NCBI GenBank assembly: GCA_027574665.1
Contig: CM050653.1
Coordinates: forward strand, 43,784,118-43,848,117
Origin: Rhynochetos jubatus
Taxonomy: Eukaryota > Chordata > Aves > Eurypygiformes > Rhynochetidae
Length of the DNA: 64,000 nt
Reading direction: 5' to 3'
The translations under genes were made by a program, and so were the position numbers. Within the stretch, counting starts at the first letter, position 1; each line of letters begins with the position of its first letter. Shown piece after piece: positions 25,191 to 48,479 of the stretch. The notes under the pieces are model-generated. The model made no database searches. It had not been told where the DNA came from and worked only from the letters and a program-made list of their open reading frames with translations.

Positions 25191-27614
25191 GTCAGCAGCA
25201 GTGCGATTCACTAAAAATTAAGCAGGTATTCCTGCCTTTATAATGAAGGTAGGCGAAACTGTTTATGTGCTTTGCTCACTGTAGTTTGGATCGCTGCGGC
25301 CACGGAGCGAGATAAGAGCAATTAGGAATGAGCAAGCTCCTGTGATGCCCTGCTAGAAACATACAATTGTTCCCATTGCAACACCGCAGCCGAGTCAGCA
25401 CTACAGCACGACCTCCCCCAGCCCGGTCCCCAGCGATGCTGCCGAACAACACGCCCTTCCTCACTCATTTCCTCCGCAGCACACGTGTACTCGAGGCTTA
25501 TCCCTACCCAGACGGCCCCGCACCTGCCCGCGTGCTTGGGCAGCGGGGGTGACTCGAGAGCAACAGCGGTTCCCCTCCCGGCTGCAGCCTCTCGCCAAGG
25601 ATTTGGTTGCGTTCTCCTCTCCAGCTCCGCAGAACGCTTCAAGGAGGGACTCGATTCAGCTTTAGGTGAATCAAAATAACCCAAGACCTCTGCTCACCGC
25701 GCATCCTCGCTGAAGCTGACCCCTGAGCCAGGGGAGCGCAGGCTGACAAGTCCGAATCACCTTGAAAACGCGTGGAGGTGGAGGGAGAGGACTGGTTCCT
25801 GTCCACCCCGCAGGCTCGGTGCCAGTTCCACTGCCAAGACCGAGGTCACCTGTAGGCTGCCAGAGCCGTGTCGTGCGAGATCAGCTTGCTCACCCAATCC
25901 CCTGGACGCTCGGGGCTTGACAATGTTTTAGGACAGATAAGAGGAAGAGGGGTCGTCTGAATGACTGATTTTCCAAACAGGTTACCAAAAGATAAACAAG
26001 TTAAATTCATTTAGAAACGAGGTCAGATAATTTGGGGCATTCACATAAAAACCCACCACCCGCTGTTTTCTTTCATAAGCTTAATTCTGATGCTGTTTAA
26101 GCACTTTTAATCAATTGCCTTTTCTAAATGCCGTAGTATTTTATTGACAAGCGATGGAAAGTGTAGTGTCTCCTCTGCAAATAAACACAGCGGCTGGTAC
26201 CGAGTCAAAATGAAACTCGGCTGTAGGACAGTCTTACACAGGGTTAGTGAGCAAAGTACAGAGTCGTAGCTAAAGGGCAGGACACATCTTTTGCTCCTTC
26301 CTGTTCCACTGACTGAACACCTGACCTGAGTCTCTGGGATCACTTACCTGCTGCACAGCTAGATAGCCCCATCACAAGATGATGGAGAAAGAGGGTTATA
26401 AAAAATAAGAGTAAATATGTGAATCAGTAAATTGAACCATCTTTCTCTGTTCCCCTTAAAACTTCTATCCTGCTGAATACATACCGTGCAGATCAGTCGC
26501 CCCCAGTCAGCTCCCTCCAGCCCCTGCCAGCTACAAGAATTAATCTGGTACCTCCTGGCAGCACAAGCAAAGAGCACACAAACACCGACTGGAGCGAGGC
26601 CATTTACCTCCTCGTGCGGTGGAGGGGAGGAGGAGAGGATTCCCAGCAATGCCTCCGGTGTGATGGAGCTGTCTGCCAGGAACGTTCCTCGGCTGAGCCC
26701 AACAGCTGAGGGAGCTCACACACCAAAACAGAGGTTGTCTCAAGCGAAGGCGGTTGAGCAGATGAGGCTAACCTCCCGCTACCCACCGTCGCCAGCAAAG
26801 GAAGGGCACCACCAATAACAGATTGCTTTGGGCCCAGTTAGATTTGATCTGCGTGTAGGTAGGAAGAAAAGCATATAAATCACATACATACAGCACTTCA
26901 AGTGCCAGAACAAACCTGAGAGCAGAGATGACCACACGGCACTCGGAAGAATGTCGCAAGGTGAAGCACTCGCCACGTGAAATCAATCTGTGCTTCCGGC
27001 CTCTACCTTACGGGTGTGGTCAGAAACGCCAGCTCCACCACCACCGACCTGTTGCTACACACTTCCATGTAAACACCATGTCTCTAGGAGATAATCTTTG
27101 TAGGTAGTTAAAGGATCTACAGATTAAGTCTCCTTTACTCTCCTTTAAGGTGTCTTCTGCTAGCTTACCAGGACACGATTCCTCCTCCTCTTCCAAGTGG
27201 GAATAGACCACTCCATCAGAAAACCACGAAGATACTCTCGACTTCCTTTTACCTCCTGCCCGTTGCCCTTCCAGGTACACTTTCCAGTCGTACTTTCAAA
27301 CAACGTGCCAGCCGGCAAGAGCCAACGCTGCGAAAACTTAAGCTAAGAAGTGACTGGCACGGATGCCGTGCCTGGCTGCCTCCTCACGGGCCGTGCCAGC
27401 CTGTGTGACGCTGACACGGTACACGGCTGGAGACGTCTCGGCCGTCAGTCACCGCAGCTTGTCTAGAAGCGTCTTCCCAAAACAGAAGCAGTCGGCATGC
27501 TCGCCTGCAGAACTCCCCTGTCCTTATCCAGACCGTAATCCTCAACGCGCTGTGGGAGACGCCATTCTGGCAAAACGACAGAGCGAGGCACTAAGCAGAA
27601 ATCTTTTCTTCTTC
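25191..27614. other. tail-to-tail intergenic region between NKIRAS1 and UBE2E1
   Basis: About 2.4 kb between the 3' ends of two convergent genes. Some CpG-containing, moderately GC-rich sequence lies at 25400-25560 and 27300-27560. I saw no coding exon, RNA gene or mobile element. Confidence 0.6.
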
Positions 27615-28432
27615 CTTTTTTTAAACATCTTTTTATTAGCACAGTAACAAATGCAGACTGAAGTAGCCCACAACATACAACCAATCCACTGAGTGACTCC
27701 TATTCCACGCCTTACAGTTAAACAGCTTAAGGTATTTCACTACAGGTTGCCTTAAGTCCCGATTAAACCCTTTCTTCTCTTCACAAAGATAGATTGGCTT
27801 ATAAAATAATACATTAACTACTTCTCATTTCATATATGAGGCCATATATCCGCCTCTCCGTGTCACAGATCATGAGATGACAGTCTTTAAAAAGGATTTG
27901 TTAAATACCAATGTGCCCTCCGTAAGGGAAAACAATCCCAACATCTTTTTACAAAACAAACAAACAAACAAACCCAAAAAAGGGAAGCCTAACCCAGAAC
28001 AAAACACCCCCCACCCCAAATGAACAGACAAAACAAAAAGCAAAAACAGTGTGTAGAGTCTTGAAAGGACTTTTACATAAATGTCAACGTATGTACCTGT
28101 ACAAAATTAAGCTGTTTTAATCTTTCACATATTGCAAGCAAACGGAAAACCAAAGAAGTCTAAGAAGTTTACATTCTTCTCGGTACTATATGTGAGCTAA
28201 TATTGTTGAACTAATTACAGTCTTAAAATATGCTATTCCCAATCCTAGCTGTCTACTGTAGCAAGATACCTTAAGTTACAACAACAAAATCTTAGGAAAT
28301 AAAAGACTGAATAAAATCTGTTATAGAAATACCCTACTCTTTACCAGCACCCTCCCACCCCCGCCCCTTCAAAATCATAAGCAGCTCTTTCCATCACAGA
28401 CAAATAATGTAAGAATTTGAGGAAAATCCAAT
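27615..28432 (-). other. UBE2E1: UBE2E1 3' UTR
   Basis: Sequence after the UBE2E1 stop on the minus strand, about 0.8 kb long. It ends at an AATAAA (27637-27632) with a U/GU-rich stretch beyond. It contains a TTTG repeat in mRNA sense (AAAC on the plus strand at about 27955-27975). Confidence 0.65.
27632..27637 (-). promoter_or_regulatory. UBE2E1: UBE2E1 polyadenylation signal
   Basis: The plus strand reads TTTATT, AATAAA on the minus strand, about 795 bases past the UBE2E1 stop codon. Downstream sequence on the transcribed strand (around 27570-27610) is T-rich and includes TCTGTCGTTTTG. Confidence 0.6.
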
Positions 28433-36691
<8,259 letters not shown>

Positions 36692-37817
36692 TCAGGAATA
36701 TTACCACAGTTAAAAAAACCCCATCTCTTACATCAGCCAAGCAGGATACGGAAGAATGTTTTCAGTGTCATGCTGCACACACCACCTGGAGTAAAGACAG
36801 GGATTAGCATGGATAAAATGCTTTCAAAATCTAAGAAATCTTACTTGGACTTACCAGTGTCCCAGACTGCTTAGCAAAGCAAGAAATTAATGGTGGAGTA
36901 TCAGCTTCTCTCTCCCAATACTGATAAGAGAAGCATTGCCCAGAACTCCTCCTTAACAAGTTACACAGTCTCAACACAACAGAAAAGTTGTTTCAAAGAA
37001 CAATTTCCTGTTGTATTTCAGAAATGGCTCTTCCAGCTCAGCCTCAATGAAACCGCACCACACCGAAGACCGCACTAAATAAATTAAGGACTTTGGCTGA
37101 TTCTATTAATCTTGTGTGTTCTTTACAATTAAAATGAATTCCTGTATTATTGCTAAAGGGAAGTTCATGCTATAACTGAAGGAAGCTAAACACAGGATGA
37201 TAGTCCTAAATGTCAAAATTTTTTACACTTTCATCATTCTGCTATACTGATTTCTAAAACAAAGCCGCATGAACTCGTCGCATTGATACTGTTTGTATTG
37301 TGGAATTGCTTTTGTAAGGGGAATTAAAATCGCTGTGTCAAATTAAAACAGTGCTTTCTCAAATCAGCGTTGTCTAATTCTAGATTCTCCCCAACCTGCC
37401 AGCAGCTCACAAGAGCCGTACAAACTAAAGGTGTTGCAGAACACAAATGTCTGCTTGTTGAAAATCAGTTTTACTGAGCTCCTCAGACACTTGTATTCTG
37501 TAGTGTGCCATATGTCACGGAGTATTTCTAAGCACAGCTCAACCTGTAAAGCCATTAATGGTTTAAGACTCTACTGCTACCTCTTTCTTGCTGTGCTGCT
37601 ATGGTAGCATTTTACCAGCAAGATGCCAGAGCTGAAAACTCCCTTTGCATAGCGGGAGGTGCTGACACAGCTCTTTGCATCATGGATGGGCTATGACTTC
37701 GGAAATCTCTTCTCCCCTTGTTCTGTAAGAGGGTGGATTTTAACATCCCTAATACAATGAAAACCAGCCCTGCTGCTCTCTCCCCATTCTTTTAACAATG
37801 CAATATAAGACAGAAGG

Positions 37818-37837
37818 ATTAATAAATAAATAAATAC
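37818..37837. repeat. short AAAT microsatellite
   Basis: About four to five copies of TAAA in the UBE2E1 intron. Confidence 0.75.
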
Positions 37838-40800
37838 AATCACCCCCCTGCCCCCCTTTTATATTATAACAATCACGGAGCAGTATTACTTGAGAGGGAA
37901 AGCAATCCAATAAATTCAATATATCCATGACAATACGCATTTATGTGAAGAGAATCAGAGTAATTGCTAGGTGTTAGTAAGAGTGTTACAAACAGAAATT
38001 CAATTACAAAACCATAAATTCCTAATATAACAACAGCGATCAGACATGCTTTTTCCCCTGCTCTTCGCAGTGCTGGTGAACATGTTCTTGAAAGCAGGGG
38101 AATTGGGGAGACAAAGGGAGTTAGTTCTGTTACCAAACCTAAAATTCTATTTTCAGATTCAAGTAGAGATAAAAGTTCACCCAGTGCTGGTGCTGGTGAA
38201 CAATAGCAAAGCTATGACTAAAAGCACGCTTCCAGTGGAAGGACAGCATGTGAGAAAGCAGTAAAGGGAGACAGGCTCTCTGCAAAGCGACGCACCAGTC
38301 ACTAGGGAAAGATTTCTCTCCTCAGAACACAAAACCCCACACAGATCAAGATCAGTACTAAATTAAAGCCAAAGCCATTCCATCCTGAACGCTCCTGGCA
38401 TCCCGCTCCACCTTAATGACTCGTCCCTGTCCTATGCAGGTCTATATATTTGGGCACTCAGCACTCTCCAGCTACCACTTGTGCATCGGACTGGAAGAAC
38501 GCTGTATTTCAACAGGAAGCTGTACCTCTTGAAAGACACCCGCTTAACTGTGCAAACTTACCCAAAAGGACTCTCTGGGGCCCCCTTAGCCACCAATCCA
38601 AGGAATCGCCTCTTTATGTAGGTATTAGCAACCTACTGATACGCTGTCATTACTGCAAGTTGCACCAGAGATCATCCTCCCCTCTCTCCCCTAAAGATGG
38701 AGCTACTGAAGGGAACCGGTACTTGGGCTTTGTTAGCACCGCTTTCCAGTTGGAATTTATATCAGGAGAACTGCCTGCTGGGAGCACTTCAGACCTCAAG
38801 AAACGTGATGTGCGATTAGCACTGAATACAGCCCTCTGAACCAACGAGAAATATTTCAACATTTTGCATTTTATTTCCAGCTTCAACCCAAAGGACTGTC
38901 AATAAAAAAAAATCCCACAGACTTCAAAAATAGTATATTATTATTCGTAATAGTCTTCGAAATCTCTTGTATCCTATTAGGTTTCCAATTAGAGCTATCA
39001 CTGCATGCAAATAATATACTGCTAGACCTCTGTATCAAAAGAGTGCAACATCTTTGTAAGACATCAGTAGGCTTTAGCAGTGATGCACTAAGCTTACCTT
39101 TTAAGCTTTTCGTAATTCAATTAACAGAGTGAAATAGCTGTAGATGTCCAATTTTTATACATTAGCATTGATTTCTTATAAAGGAAAGACAAAGAGGAAG
39201 ATGCAAGTCAGCTTCAGAGTGCAATATTGCTCAGATTTAAATTAGGTTTAGGTAATATTAAGCAGCTCAAGAAGACCTAGTGTTTAATAGAAAAGCGACA
39301 GTATTGGACCACAGCGTAAGTGCAGTGACATTAACTTATGGTAGAGCATTAACTTTTGGTAGAGAGATAAAAACTGTCAAAGGTCAAGATCACATTCTTT
39401 GTTTAAAATCCTTACAATTATCTGCTTCCCAAAGAAATTCACTGATGCATAGATACAGGGCTACAGGCACAGCTATCACCTTGCCTGATGTGTCACCACT
39501 GCTCACATTAAGTGTCTGAATCTACTAACCCAACACGTTGAAGCTGTCCAACATATGACCACTGGGAAGACAATTTTAACAAACGAAACAGAAATTGTTC
39601 CACTGCAAGACAAGAGTATGAGCGCAGCAACTTTCTGTTTCTTTTCTCAGTAGCCCACAAGCTATTGAGAAGTTCTCTTTACCTCCAAAGACAGAAATGG
39701 GACAAAGACCAGTAATGCAGAGCGAAAGGTGTCATCTGAAAGGAAACTGAAAAAATCCCAACCCATCAATGTCTCATCAGGCAGTATGTGTAACACAGGA
39801 GTACAACTGAGATTCCCTGGAAAAACTGACAAACTCGGCTAAGATGCGTTGTAACAACTGTTTCTGATCACTCCCAAGTTGCTGCTAGTTTATCCTCTGG
39901 GCAGAAGTTGCGACAATAACACCCACAGCAGAGGAAGTTTTTGCTCAAGGACTCTCTACCTTTCCAAGTCTGAATCCTGCTAGTAAAGGCAAGGCAGAGA
40001 GAAAGTCTCTGCACAGGTGAGACCAAGCTCAAAGTTCTGCCTGGGCCGTGTCCCAGCCATCCTCCTTGTGTCACTTTGGAAAACCCTCATCTGGCTCTGC
40101 CTCCCATTGCTGGCAGGCACCACGTTCTTTCTCGATTTAAATACAGCCAGGTAATTTAAGAGTGCCCACAGCAGAGGCTGGGGAGCAGAATGGTGCCCAG
40201 GTAAATCGGCACTGAGCAATTGGAAACCTAGGACTTATCTCGGAGAACGCGCGTTCATGGAGAAGACACACACGCCCCACTTTTCGTGTATTGAAAAGGC
40301 TGAAATGACAGTCTGCAAGAACAGCCAGCCTGTGGCTTTCTCGTGTTAAGCCAGCCAGCTCCAACCTCCACCTCAGCATGCATTACACCATACCCTCTGA
40401 TCCTTCTGGTGCACACACTCAGCTCCCCCCTCTGCCCAGGCATCCCTGGGCAAATCACTCAGAGCATGCCTGTGCCATGGAGGGAAGCCAGGATTTTTTG
40501 GTGTTCCCCACACAGAGCTAATGTATGAAAATCCCTAGGAACACACGGCTGGTACTTTCCAGGAGAATGACTCAAAGCCCGCTGTTTATATCAGCTTGCT
40601 AGTTATTTGGAAACTACCTGGTCCTTTCTAGGAGTTTGACCCAGTGATAACATAAGCTTTTCCTCTAGTGAAAACGTCAGTTCCTCTTCTTTGAGACAGG
40701 GAAAGCACGCAATAGTAGGTCACTGCGGTGATAAACGAATCAAGAAGTAGTGGATGCTGCAGACACTAGGTTAATATCAAAGAGGCACATACTCCTTTTA

Positions 40801-41391
40801 AAAGCTAACTAATTTAGCATCGTTTCAAAATCCCAGAGAAGGCTACCCGCCAGGGTGGTGAGAAGGCGGCCAATTTCATGGTACCTTGAAGTAAATAACA
40901 GCTAATGCAAAACAATGTTTCAGTTAAACCCACAAGTAACAAACGCACAAACTCATACTCCAATTACTTCGTATCCCTAGGTTCTAGTTTTGAGGCTATT
41001 TTGCCCTGAACAGGAAGAGTCTAATGCCAGTAGCTAAGCTGTTTTGAAGTAGAACACTTGTGGAAAACACAATTCCCAAAAACATTGCAGGCATGACCTT
41101 TTCCAAGGGACATAACTCAAACGGGAAAGCAAACAACACACTAACGGCACGTGGGAATTCCAAAGAGCCAGACAATCTCATCACCTTCAACGTAAAGCTG
41201 CGCTGTTACAAACTGGTAACAACTTCAAATTTTGTCCTTGGTGTGGTTTAATTCTACAGCAAGAAACAGCAAATGACTGAACATGGAATTGCATCTTGGC
41301 CATGTACACATCACCTTACTAGGCAGCTTTAGGAAACATTTAGTTGACTGCCAGACAAGCACTTTCTTTTCTTCCTTCCACTCCCCCCATT

Positions 41392-41415
41392 AAAAAAAAA
41401 AAAAAAAAAAAAAAA
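41392..41415. repeat. A24 homopolymer
   Basis: Twenty-four A residues between a C-rich and a G-rich flank. I see no retrotransposon body attached on either side. Confidence 0.9.
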
Positions 41416-44400
41416 GGAAGGGTGCAAGGCATTAGAAATTTTAAGTGTCAGGAAGGCAGTGTATCATTCTCACAGGAAGTTCTGGTGCACCCTGATGTTC
41501 CCTCCTAATCCCCCCCATTCCTGACCTCAGGGTACATATGCTTTCTTTCCTGGTAGTCCACCAAGTGGGTCCACGCTGAGCTTGCTCATTGCCTGTATTG
41601 TTATGCTGAATCTGGTGCAAAGATCGCAAAAGTACCCCAGAAGTCCCAGATCACTGGGGGAGGCAGGTGCAGGGTCTACAGAGAAGCAGAACAGCTCATC
41701 TAGCTTAGCCATTGAAAAAACACCTACTCACAAAATCCTTCATTCAAAGAAATTTTGCTTTACAGATCTGTGTTAAAAATGGGAATGTCAAAGAACAGAG
41801 TTAAACCCAACCAAACAAAAAAGCAGTTAATCCGTTAGCCACAATGTCACTTAAACTTGGTATTAATGCATATTTCTAATTTTAGAAATACATTGTCACC
41901 TTCTGCACATGCTTTAGGTATCAAAATGTATTATTTTTATTACTACAGCACCAAGACAGCCCATTCACAGACAGGACCCCGCTTGTGCTAAGCATGCTAC
42001 GATGCAATCCAAAGACTCGTGTACACAACTTACAGGTTTTCCAATTATAAAATAAGCATTAAAACATCACACAGTTATTAGGAAGAAATTCAACCAGACA
42101 AGACAGAAGTAGTTAAAAGGATACCCTGGTCCATCCATTCAAAGTGCCATTTTTCGGTCAAGTGGTTTAGAGCTGAGATATCCTTTTTTTGCCTCCCATT
42201 AAGAAGGAAAGAAACAAAGAAGGAAAGAAACTCACAACACAACAAAAGCTCCTGGGCACCTGTGGAAACTTACAGGTAACATACTGAATTACCACATGAC
42301 TACATGAATCAGAGTGGTATTTTTTGCCCACTGACACTATACTGAGCCAAGCTACTCCTCTGTGTTAACAGGAGCTAAAAAGGATGGATTGACCATAGGT
42401 GAAATGCCTGCAAGCTCCATGAGAGACACAGGGAAAAGAAAGCAAGAGGAAGAAGTTGCAGCTGGCTTTAATTAAAACGTAAGAAGGGAGGAAAGGAGAG
42501 GTAAGTGAGCAAAGACGGAACATGATATTGCTACAGCAATCCAAACCATAAAATTGGGATAACAAAACTTAATTCTCCTCCTAATGCATGTTCAGGGGCA
42601 TGGTTTTCAAGTACAAAACAGTAAATATTATTATTTTTCTTGTAACCCATTGAAGGTACCATATTGTCTGCCTTCAGCTTAAAACGGCACTGACGATATT
42701 ATAGCACAAAGGTAAGTACTTTACAAATCCCACCACATTTTTCACAGGGAAGAGCATGCACAAAATTTCTGGTTACCCATCTGGGAAAGCTTTTCCCTTA
42801 AGTATCAGGCTAATGTAATATCGGGGAGGGGGTCTTTGAAAAATTGCGCAAAGCTTAAACTGGAGGACAAACGGTGCAGTGAATTACATTCTTAGGAGGT
42901 TAAAAAAGGAACTAAGTAACTAAATAGCTGAGATAATGGAGCTGATAAGGTGTTACGCAGGGATTTGTGAGACTTCAAGGAAAATATTTCAGGGGGATTT
43001 CTTTGTGGGAATAATAATAAAGACGACTAGGTTTTCCAGTTTATATAAAAAATACTTGGCAATAAGATCACATAACCACCAAGAGCCTTATCGTTGCCAA
43101 GATCTCACTCTTTTCAATTACAACAGGAAGATAAATGCCCAGGAGTACTTGCAAATTTAGGACCTTCACCTGAAATATTTCAGTTTCTGAAAAATATTAC
43201 TGTGAAGTTACTACTCAACTACTTGGTGAAAAGGCCAACCCTCTTGAATAATTTCACTGCAGAGTTTGATTTTTAAAGCAGGCTTCGAAGATTTAAAATA
43301 AAATCCCTGTTAACAGGGAGGTCAGAAGGAGACTTACGATGCTCTCAGGAGTGTGCTGCAGCTCTATTTAGTTTAACAATAATCACTTCAATTTAGGAGC
43401 AAGTCCTCATAAAAAGGTTCAACAGAAATTAATCCATTTAGCATTGGTTCCAAAACTGAAAATAAATCCAGCCTGCTCAGCTCTCAAGGGCTTCCGTTTT
43501 CCTTTGCAGCGGCTTCTTCCTAGCCTTCTCCACCTCAAAGCACTGGATACTTGTCCCACATGTAGGGACACTGTCAGTGTCCAACATGACTGCAGAGAGG
43601 CTGTTTCTGCAAGTCTGTGGCTTTAGCACATACAGTATGCAAATACAGAAATGCCAAACCAAGCAGTTATCGAAATTATCCTTATCATATGCAAATCTGT
43701 TTTTCCTTTCCTCCTCATTGTTATAGCTTGACACCGTGACCAAATGTTAAATAAAAACGTACTGACTTATATACGACCTTGCATCTCCCATTAAATAATA
43801 CCCAGCAGAAGAAACAATAAAACAAATTGGGAAAGTGTAGAAGAGAATCTGGCTCGCCTAACAATTAGCAACGGTTTATTTTAAATGACAAGAAGATGTG
43901 AAGGTAGACACTGTGCCCTGCCAACTTAACCTTGTGTTATTTTTACATCAGTTTCCTTCCTGTCATTTGTCAAGTGGACTATTAGCTGCCAACATGGGGA
44001 CAGAAATCCCTTTACAGCATCAGCCCTTGTTTCCAAATTTAGTACTTATGGTACAAATGTGTAATTTACACAATTGGTAAGCAAAACTAGGCGGTTCCAC
44101 AGAAGCACCATTTTTTCCAACTACACCATTTGCTTGGGGCCTCTTCACATTCTGACAGGTTTTTGGAAGTTGGTATAGAAATATAACTAGTAAACCTATT
44201 TGTTTCTGTAATTTTAATGCTTTTGTAAAGCAAACATAGTGTGGTTGCCCAGCATCAAATTGACAGTCCTGTATTTAAGCACAACAAAAGAGAATCAATA
44301 CTATTAATAAATATTAAAATTCAACAATAATTCCTCTTCCCCTCGTAAGCAGCCCTAACTGTTCATACATTAAATGATCAGGGGCTCTCCCCTAAATACC

Positions 44401-47400
44401 AGGCTTTATCCATTAGGGCAAACAGAAAACCACCACAATTAATCTGCCATTCCAGAATCAAGCTAGGACCTACGTCTGTGCTTCTGTCCTCCATGCCCAT
44501 CTCCTGTCCGTATCAGTGTGGGGATGTGAAAGGTGATCTCAATAAATGGATAAAAAAACCCCAGCACATCATAAATATTTAGGCGCCCTGTAGTACGTCA
44601 ATTACAAAACTACTAAGTTTGGACCCATGTGATCTGGAAGCTTCTGTCACTTCGAAAGTCACCTGCCCTCTTTAGAAAAAGAAAATTAAAAAACTATCCC
44701 ACCTATTTCATAAGTCTACCCAGTCAGCATGGAAATAACAGAGTGAACTGATTATCTTGGACTTTATCATCAGTTTGCCCTATTGATTTCATTATAACTA
44801 GCAATTCTGTAGATCAAGAAATACATATGCTAAATAACTTGGATCGAAAGGTCAACAGCAGCTACAAATCAGCTTGGAAAAAACTGGCCCCAGAAAGTTA
44901 AAGATGATGTGTGACACTTGGCAAGAGGCCCCTGCTACGCTGAAAATTGAAAGCAGAAAAACTCTTGAATTTCCTCAAACAACTAGCAAGGACATGGATC
45001 CTGAGCCTTCATCCAACTGTCTCCTTGAGCTAGCTTTCTCACTTCCATGGGGAGGAAAAGGGCTATTTTTAAGAGCTGACTATTTTGAAGGCAGACAATG
45101 CACTGTCGGAGTAGAGACACACTCCCATCTCTCTTGCACTGAGCTGCAAGAATTCTGTTTAAAGTCTGTACTCAGAACAAACGGTGCAGTATTTTAAGAT
45201 TGCTTGTTTATATGCAACTAAGTTTTCAAGAGAACATAACCTAAGGAGGAAAATCTGCTCATGTACTGCATGCTCCAAAACTGATCTGCCTGTCTCATCA
45301 CCTACCTACCTATCAACCAACTTGCCCTAAAAACATACTGCAAATGAAAGCAAATGCAGCAGCTGACCAACACCAACAGAATCTCTTTCCCATTAGATCA
45401 AGGATGGGATGAGTCAACACCATGTAACTAGAGAACCAGGTCTTCCCATTATCTTGGCTTCACATCATTATAGTGCTTCCACCAGCATACCAATGCTGAT
45501 CTGGATAACATTATGTTGCTAATCAAATTATATTATGTTTTGAAGGATGTATCTTAACAATACCTGAAACCTAGAAAGAAAAAAAAAAATCATCTAACCT
45601 GGACGCCTTCCCCTTCTTTTTATCTACATCAAACTCTTAAGTTTCTTTCCTTGCCATTCACCAAACAAATCAAGATCGCTGCGTGTGGATTAACCTATTT
45701 CACTGCAGGTGATAACAGCAAAATTGAACAAACCACCCAATACCAAAACAAAATTTGGTTACTCAAAACAACAAAACAGTTATGCCGCACTACCTAGAGC
45801 ATCTCTGGTGATTTTCACACCTCTAAACTATCACAGCTGCCTAGCAGAAAAGGCATTTGAAAGCACTGCTTCGAGTTCTGAAACTTTAACATGCACGGAC
45901 TAGAAATGTTATCTGAGAGATCTGAGATGTGAGTTTATTATTTTTTAAGTAAAACAAGATTACCTACACTTCAACACAGCACAGCTGCCAGCCAACTACA
46001 TAGCAGTCACTAAAAACTGTTTATATACCACTGCAAGTTGTTAGTAACAGTTGCAAACCCCAGCCAGTCCCAATAGCTAATCAGCATTTGCTGTAGCATT
46101 TCTGAAGTTGACGTAAGGGCAAAAGCTTGGAGGACAAAACCAACACACCCAAACCAAAAGACAACCCCAAAACAAAACCAACAACAATCTTTCAAGGGAT
46201 TTAAAAACAAAGATGGGCTTTTGATTTCTTGATAGCATTTTCACACGCATAAGGATAGCCTGAATAGGAATCTGTGGTGGCCTTCCAAAGTTCTGGTTTG
46301 TTTTCTTTTCTTTTCAAAGTATTGGGAACATAAAATTTAATCCACATCAGGAGCCAGAACAGGACTAAGCAGCGCTCTTAAATAACGTATACAGTACTGG
46401 GGCCAACTTGCATGCCGTAACTTGAAGGGGCAGATACAGTCCTTCACAAATTATCTTTTTTTTACAGAACCCTATTTGGCAATTGATGTTAAGTAACTTC
46501 CCTCCCCCAAAGCAAAAAAACCAACCCCACATCATTGACTTTCAAACCTCCCAATGCCTTCACTTCATGACATTTTTATCCATAAGTACCTCCTGACTGT
46601 AAGGAAACGCTAAAGACAATGAAGTGCTGGTGAAGAGCTTCAGCTTAGGGCATTACATCACCTACACCTTTTATAAAAAGCACGCCACATTCACACACAT
46701 AAAAGCCGACACGGGTGTCTGCTCCTCCCTGATTTCTGCTAAAGAGAGAAGGCTTAGCAACAATTTAATAAGTTGGAAAGACACCACCCACGGGTGGCAG
46801 TTAAGTTCTGCTGACAATAGTCCGCAGCAGGCAGGGAAAAGCGAACTGCCAGGGAGCACGGGTAGCCCAGGCATCCTCCTCAACATCACTCCTGGTCTCA
46901 CACGGCTTGGAAACTTTGCTCCTTCCGCTGATCACGGGCATTCTTAGATTAAACCTTTCACCGTCATGAAAAAAAAAATCATGCTAAGTTTGCACCGTAA
47001 TTAGCTGAAAACACTGAAGTTAGATGATACGTCAAGGATGTTCCTATGATCTGAAGGCTTTTCTAGTCATTAAAAAAAGACATGTTTCCCTCATAAACTT
47101 CCTGAGCAACCCATTAAGCTGGAGAAGAGTTGGTGAAGAGAGATACTTCTGAACTGAACACATTACTTCTCATCAGGCACAAATATGCAACCGGCATAAG
47201 AGTGTACAGCAGTATGGCAAATCACCTGGAAGAACTGACAGCCTTAATAGCCATGCTTCATGTAATTTTACATACATATCAACAGAAAAAGAGAAATAAG
47301 TCTATCATGAGCTACAAATTACAGGGATGTGGGGTATGAGGGTAGGGAAAAGCACTGTAAGAACAAAGTAAAATGATTTGTTTCCAGTCACTACAGCTTC

Positions 47401-48172
47401 GTTCGCTTTGATTTTCTCACTAGAAGGCATTTCAAATACTCCTTTTAGCAAAATAAAGATGTTCAAACAGCAGTATGTTTACAACGTCAATATATTTACA
47501 CTATTTACATTATGCTAGAAAATTCCTCAGCCGGTCTAGGCAATCCTACCTGAACTTTGAAGATAAAATAATGAAGAGATACGTCTTCATTTAAGCTTCT
47601 ATGCCAATATCTCAGTTCTGAAAGGTCAGTAAATAATACCCCTAGAGTACAGTTTTCTTCATAAATCAGTAGGAACCGATGAATTCCAAAGGCAGCTGAC
47701 ACTCCCATCATTAAAACAAACTTTTAATAATTTTTTTATTTTATATTGGGTTCTTAATCAAATTTAATTAAAAATTACAATGAGACAACTCTCTTTTTCC
47801 AATTAAGGCAAACTAACTGAAAACAGTTCTCTTCTGCCTGTCACAGAAGAGCAAAACAGACCACTCACACACAAAAATCATCCTAATTGTTTTATCATTT
47901 ACAGAGTAGCAAACTAACCAATACTAAAATAAATTTTTAATTCACTCTGTATAAATATATGGACAACCATGTCACACACGTAACTTTCAAGCCATGAGTT
48001 AATGATACCACACACATGAAATTTGATTAGGCAAAGTCAACCTTAAGTACTGGAGTAAGACACCCAAGTCCGTTTGCAATCCTTTTCAGCTTTAAGATTC
48101 CGTTCTCTGAGACAGGTATCAATTTGACAAAAACATTATGGACACTGTAGGAAATCACTCTTAAACATGCTT

Positions 48173-48268
48173 TTCATAGAGTCACAGAACAGTTTGGGTT
48201 GGAAGGGACCTTGAAGATCATCTAGTTCCAACCCCCCTGCCATGGGCAGGGACACCCTCCACTAGACC
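48173..48268 (-). mobile_element. CR1 3'-end fragment
   Basis: The plus strand reads TCATAGAGTCACAGAACAG, then GGTTGGAAGGGACCTTGAAG and onward to CCACTAGACC. This is the reverse complement of the CR1 3' untranslated terminus and closely matches the same segment of the copy at 28771-28860. Only about 95 bases are present, a severely 5'-truncated insertion on the minus strand. Confidence 0.9.
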
Positions 48269-48479
48269 TCTCCTGCCAGGTCTTCTGCTTTCCCTACCTT
48301 AGCAACATCCTCAGCAGCAACTGATCCAGCCTCTAAAAAGGCACCTATGGCTCCCTTCTGCAATCAGTATTACAATAAACTGCAGTAATTCTGTCTGGGT
48401 TTGCCCTCCATAGAAGTCTGAGTCTTTTTGAAGCCTGCTAAAATCCTGGCTTGAGCAATGTAATACAGCATGGTATCCC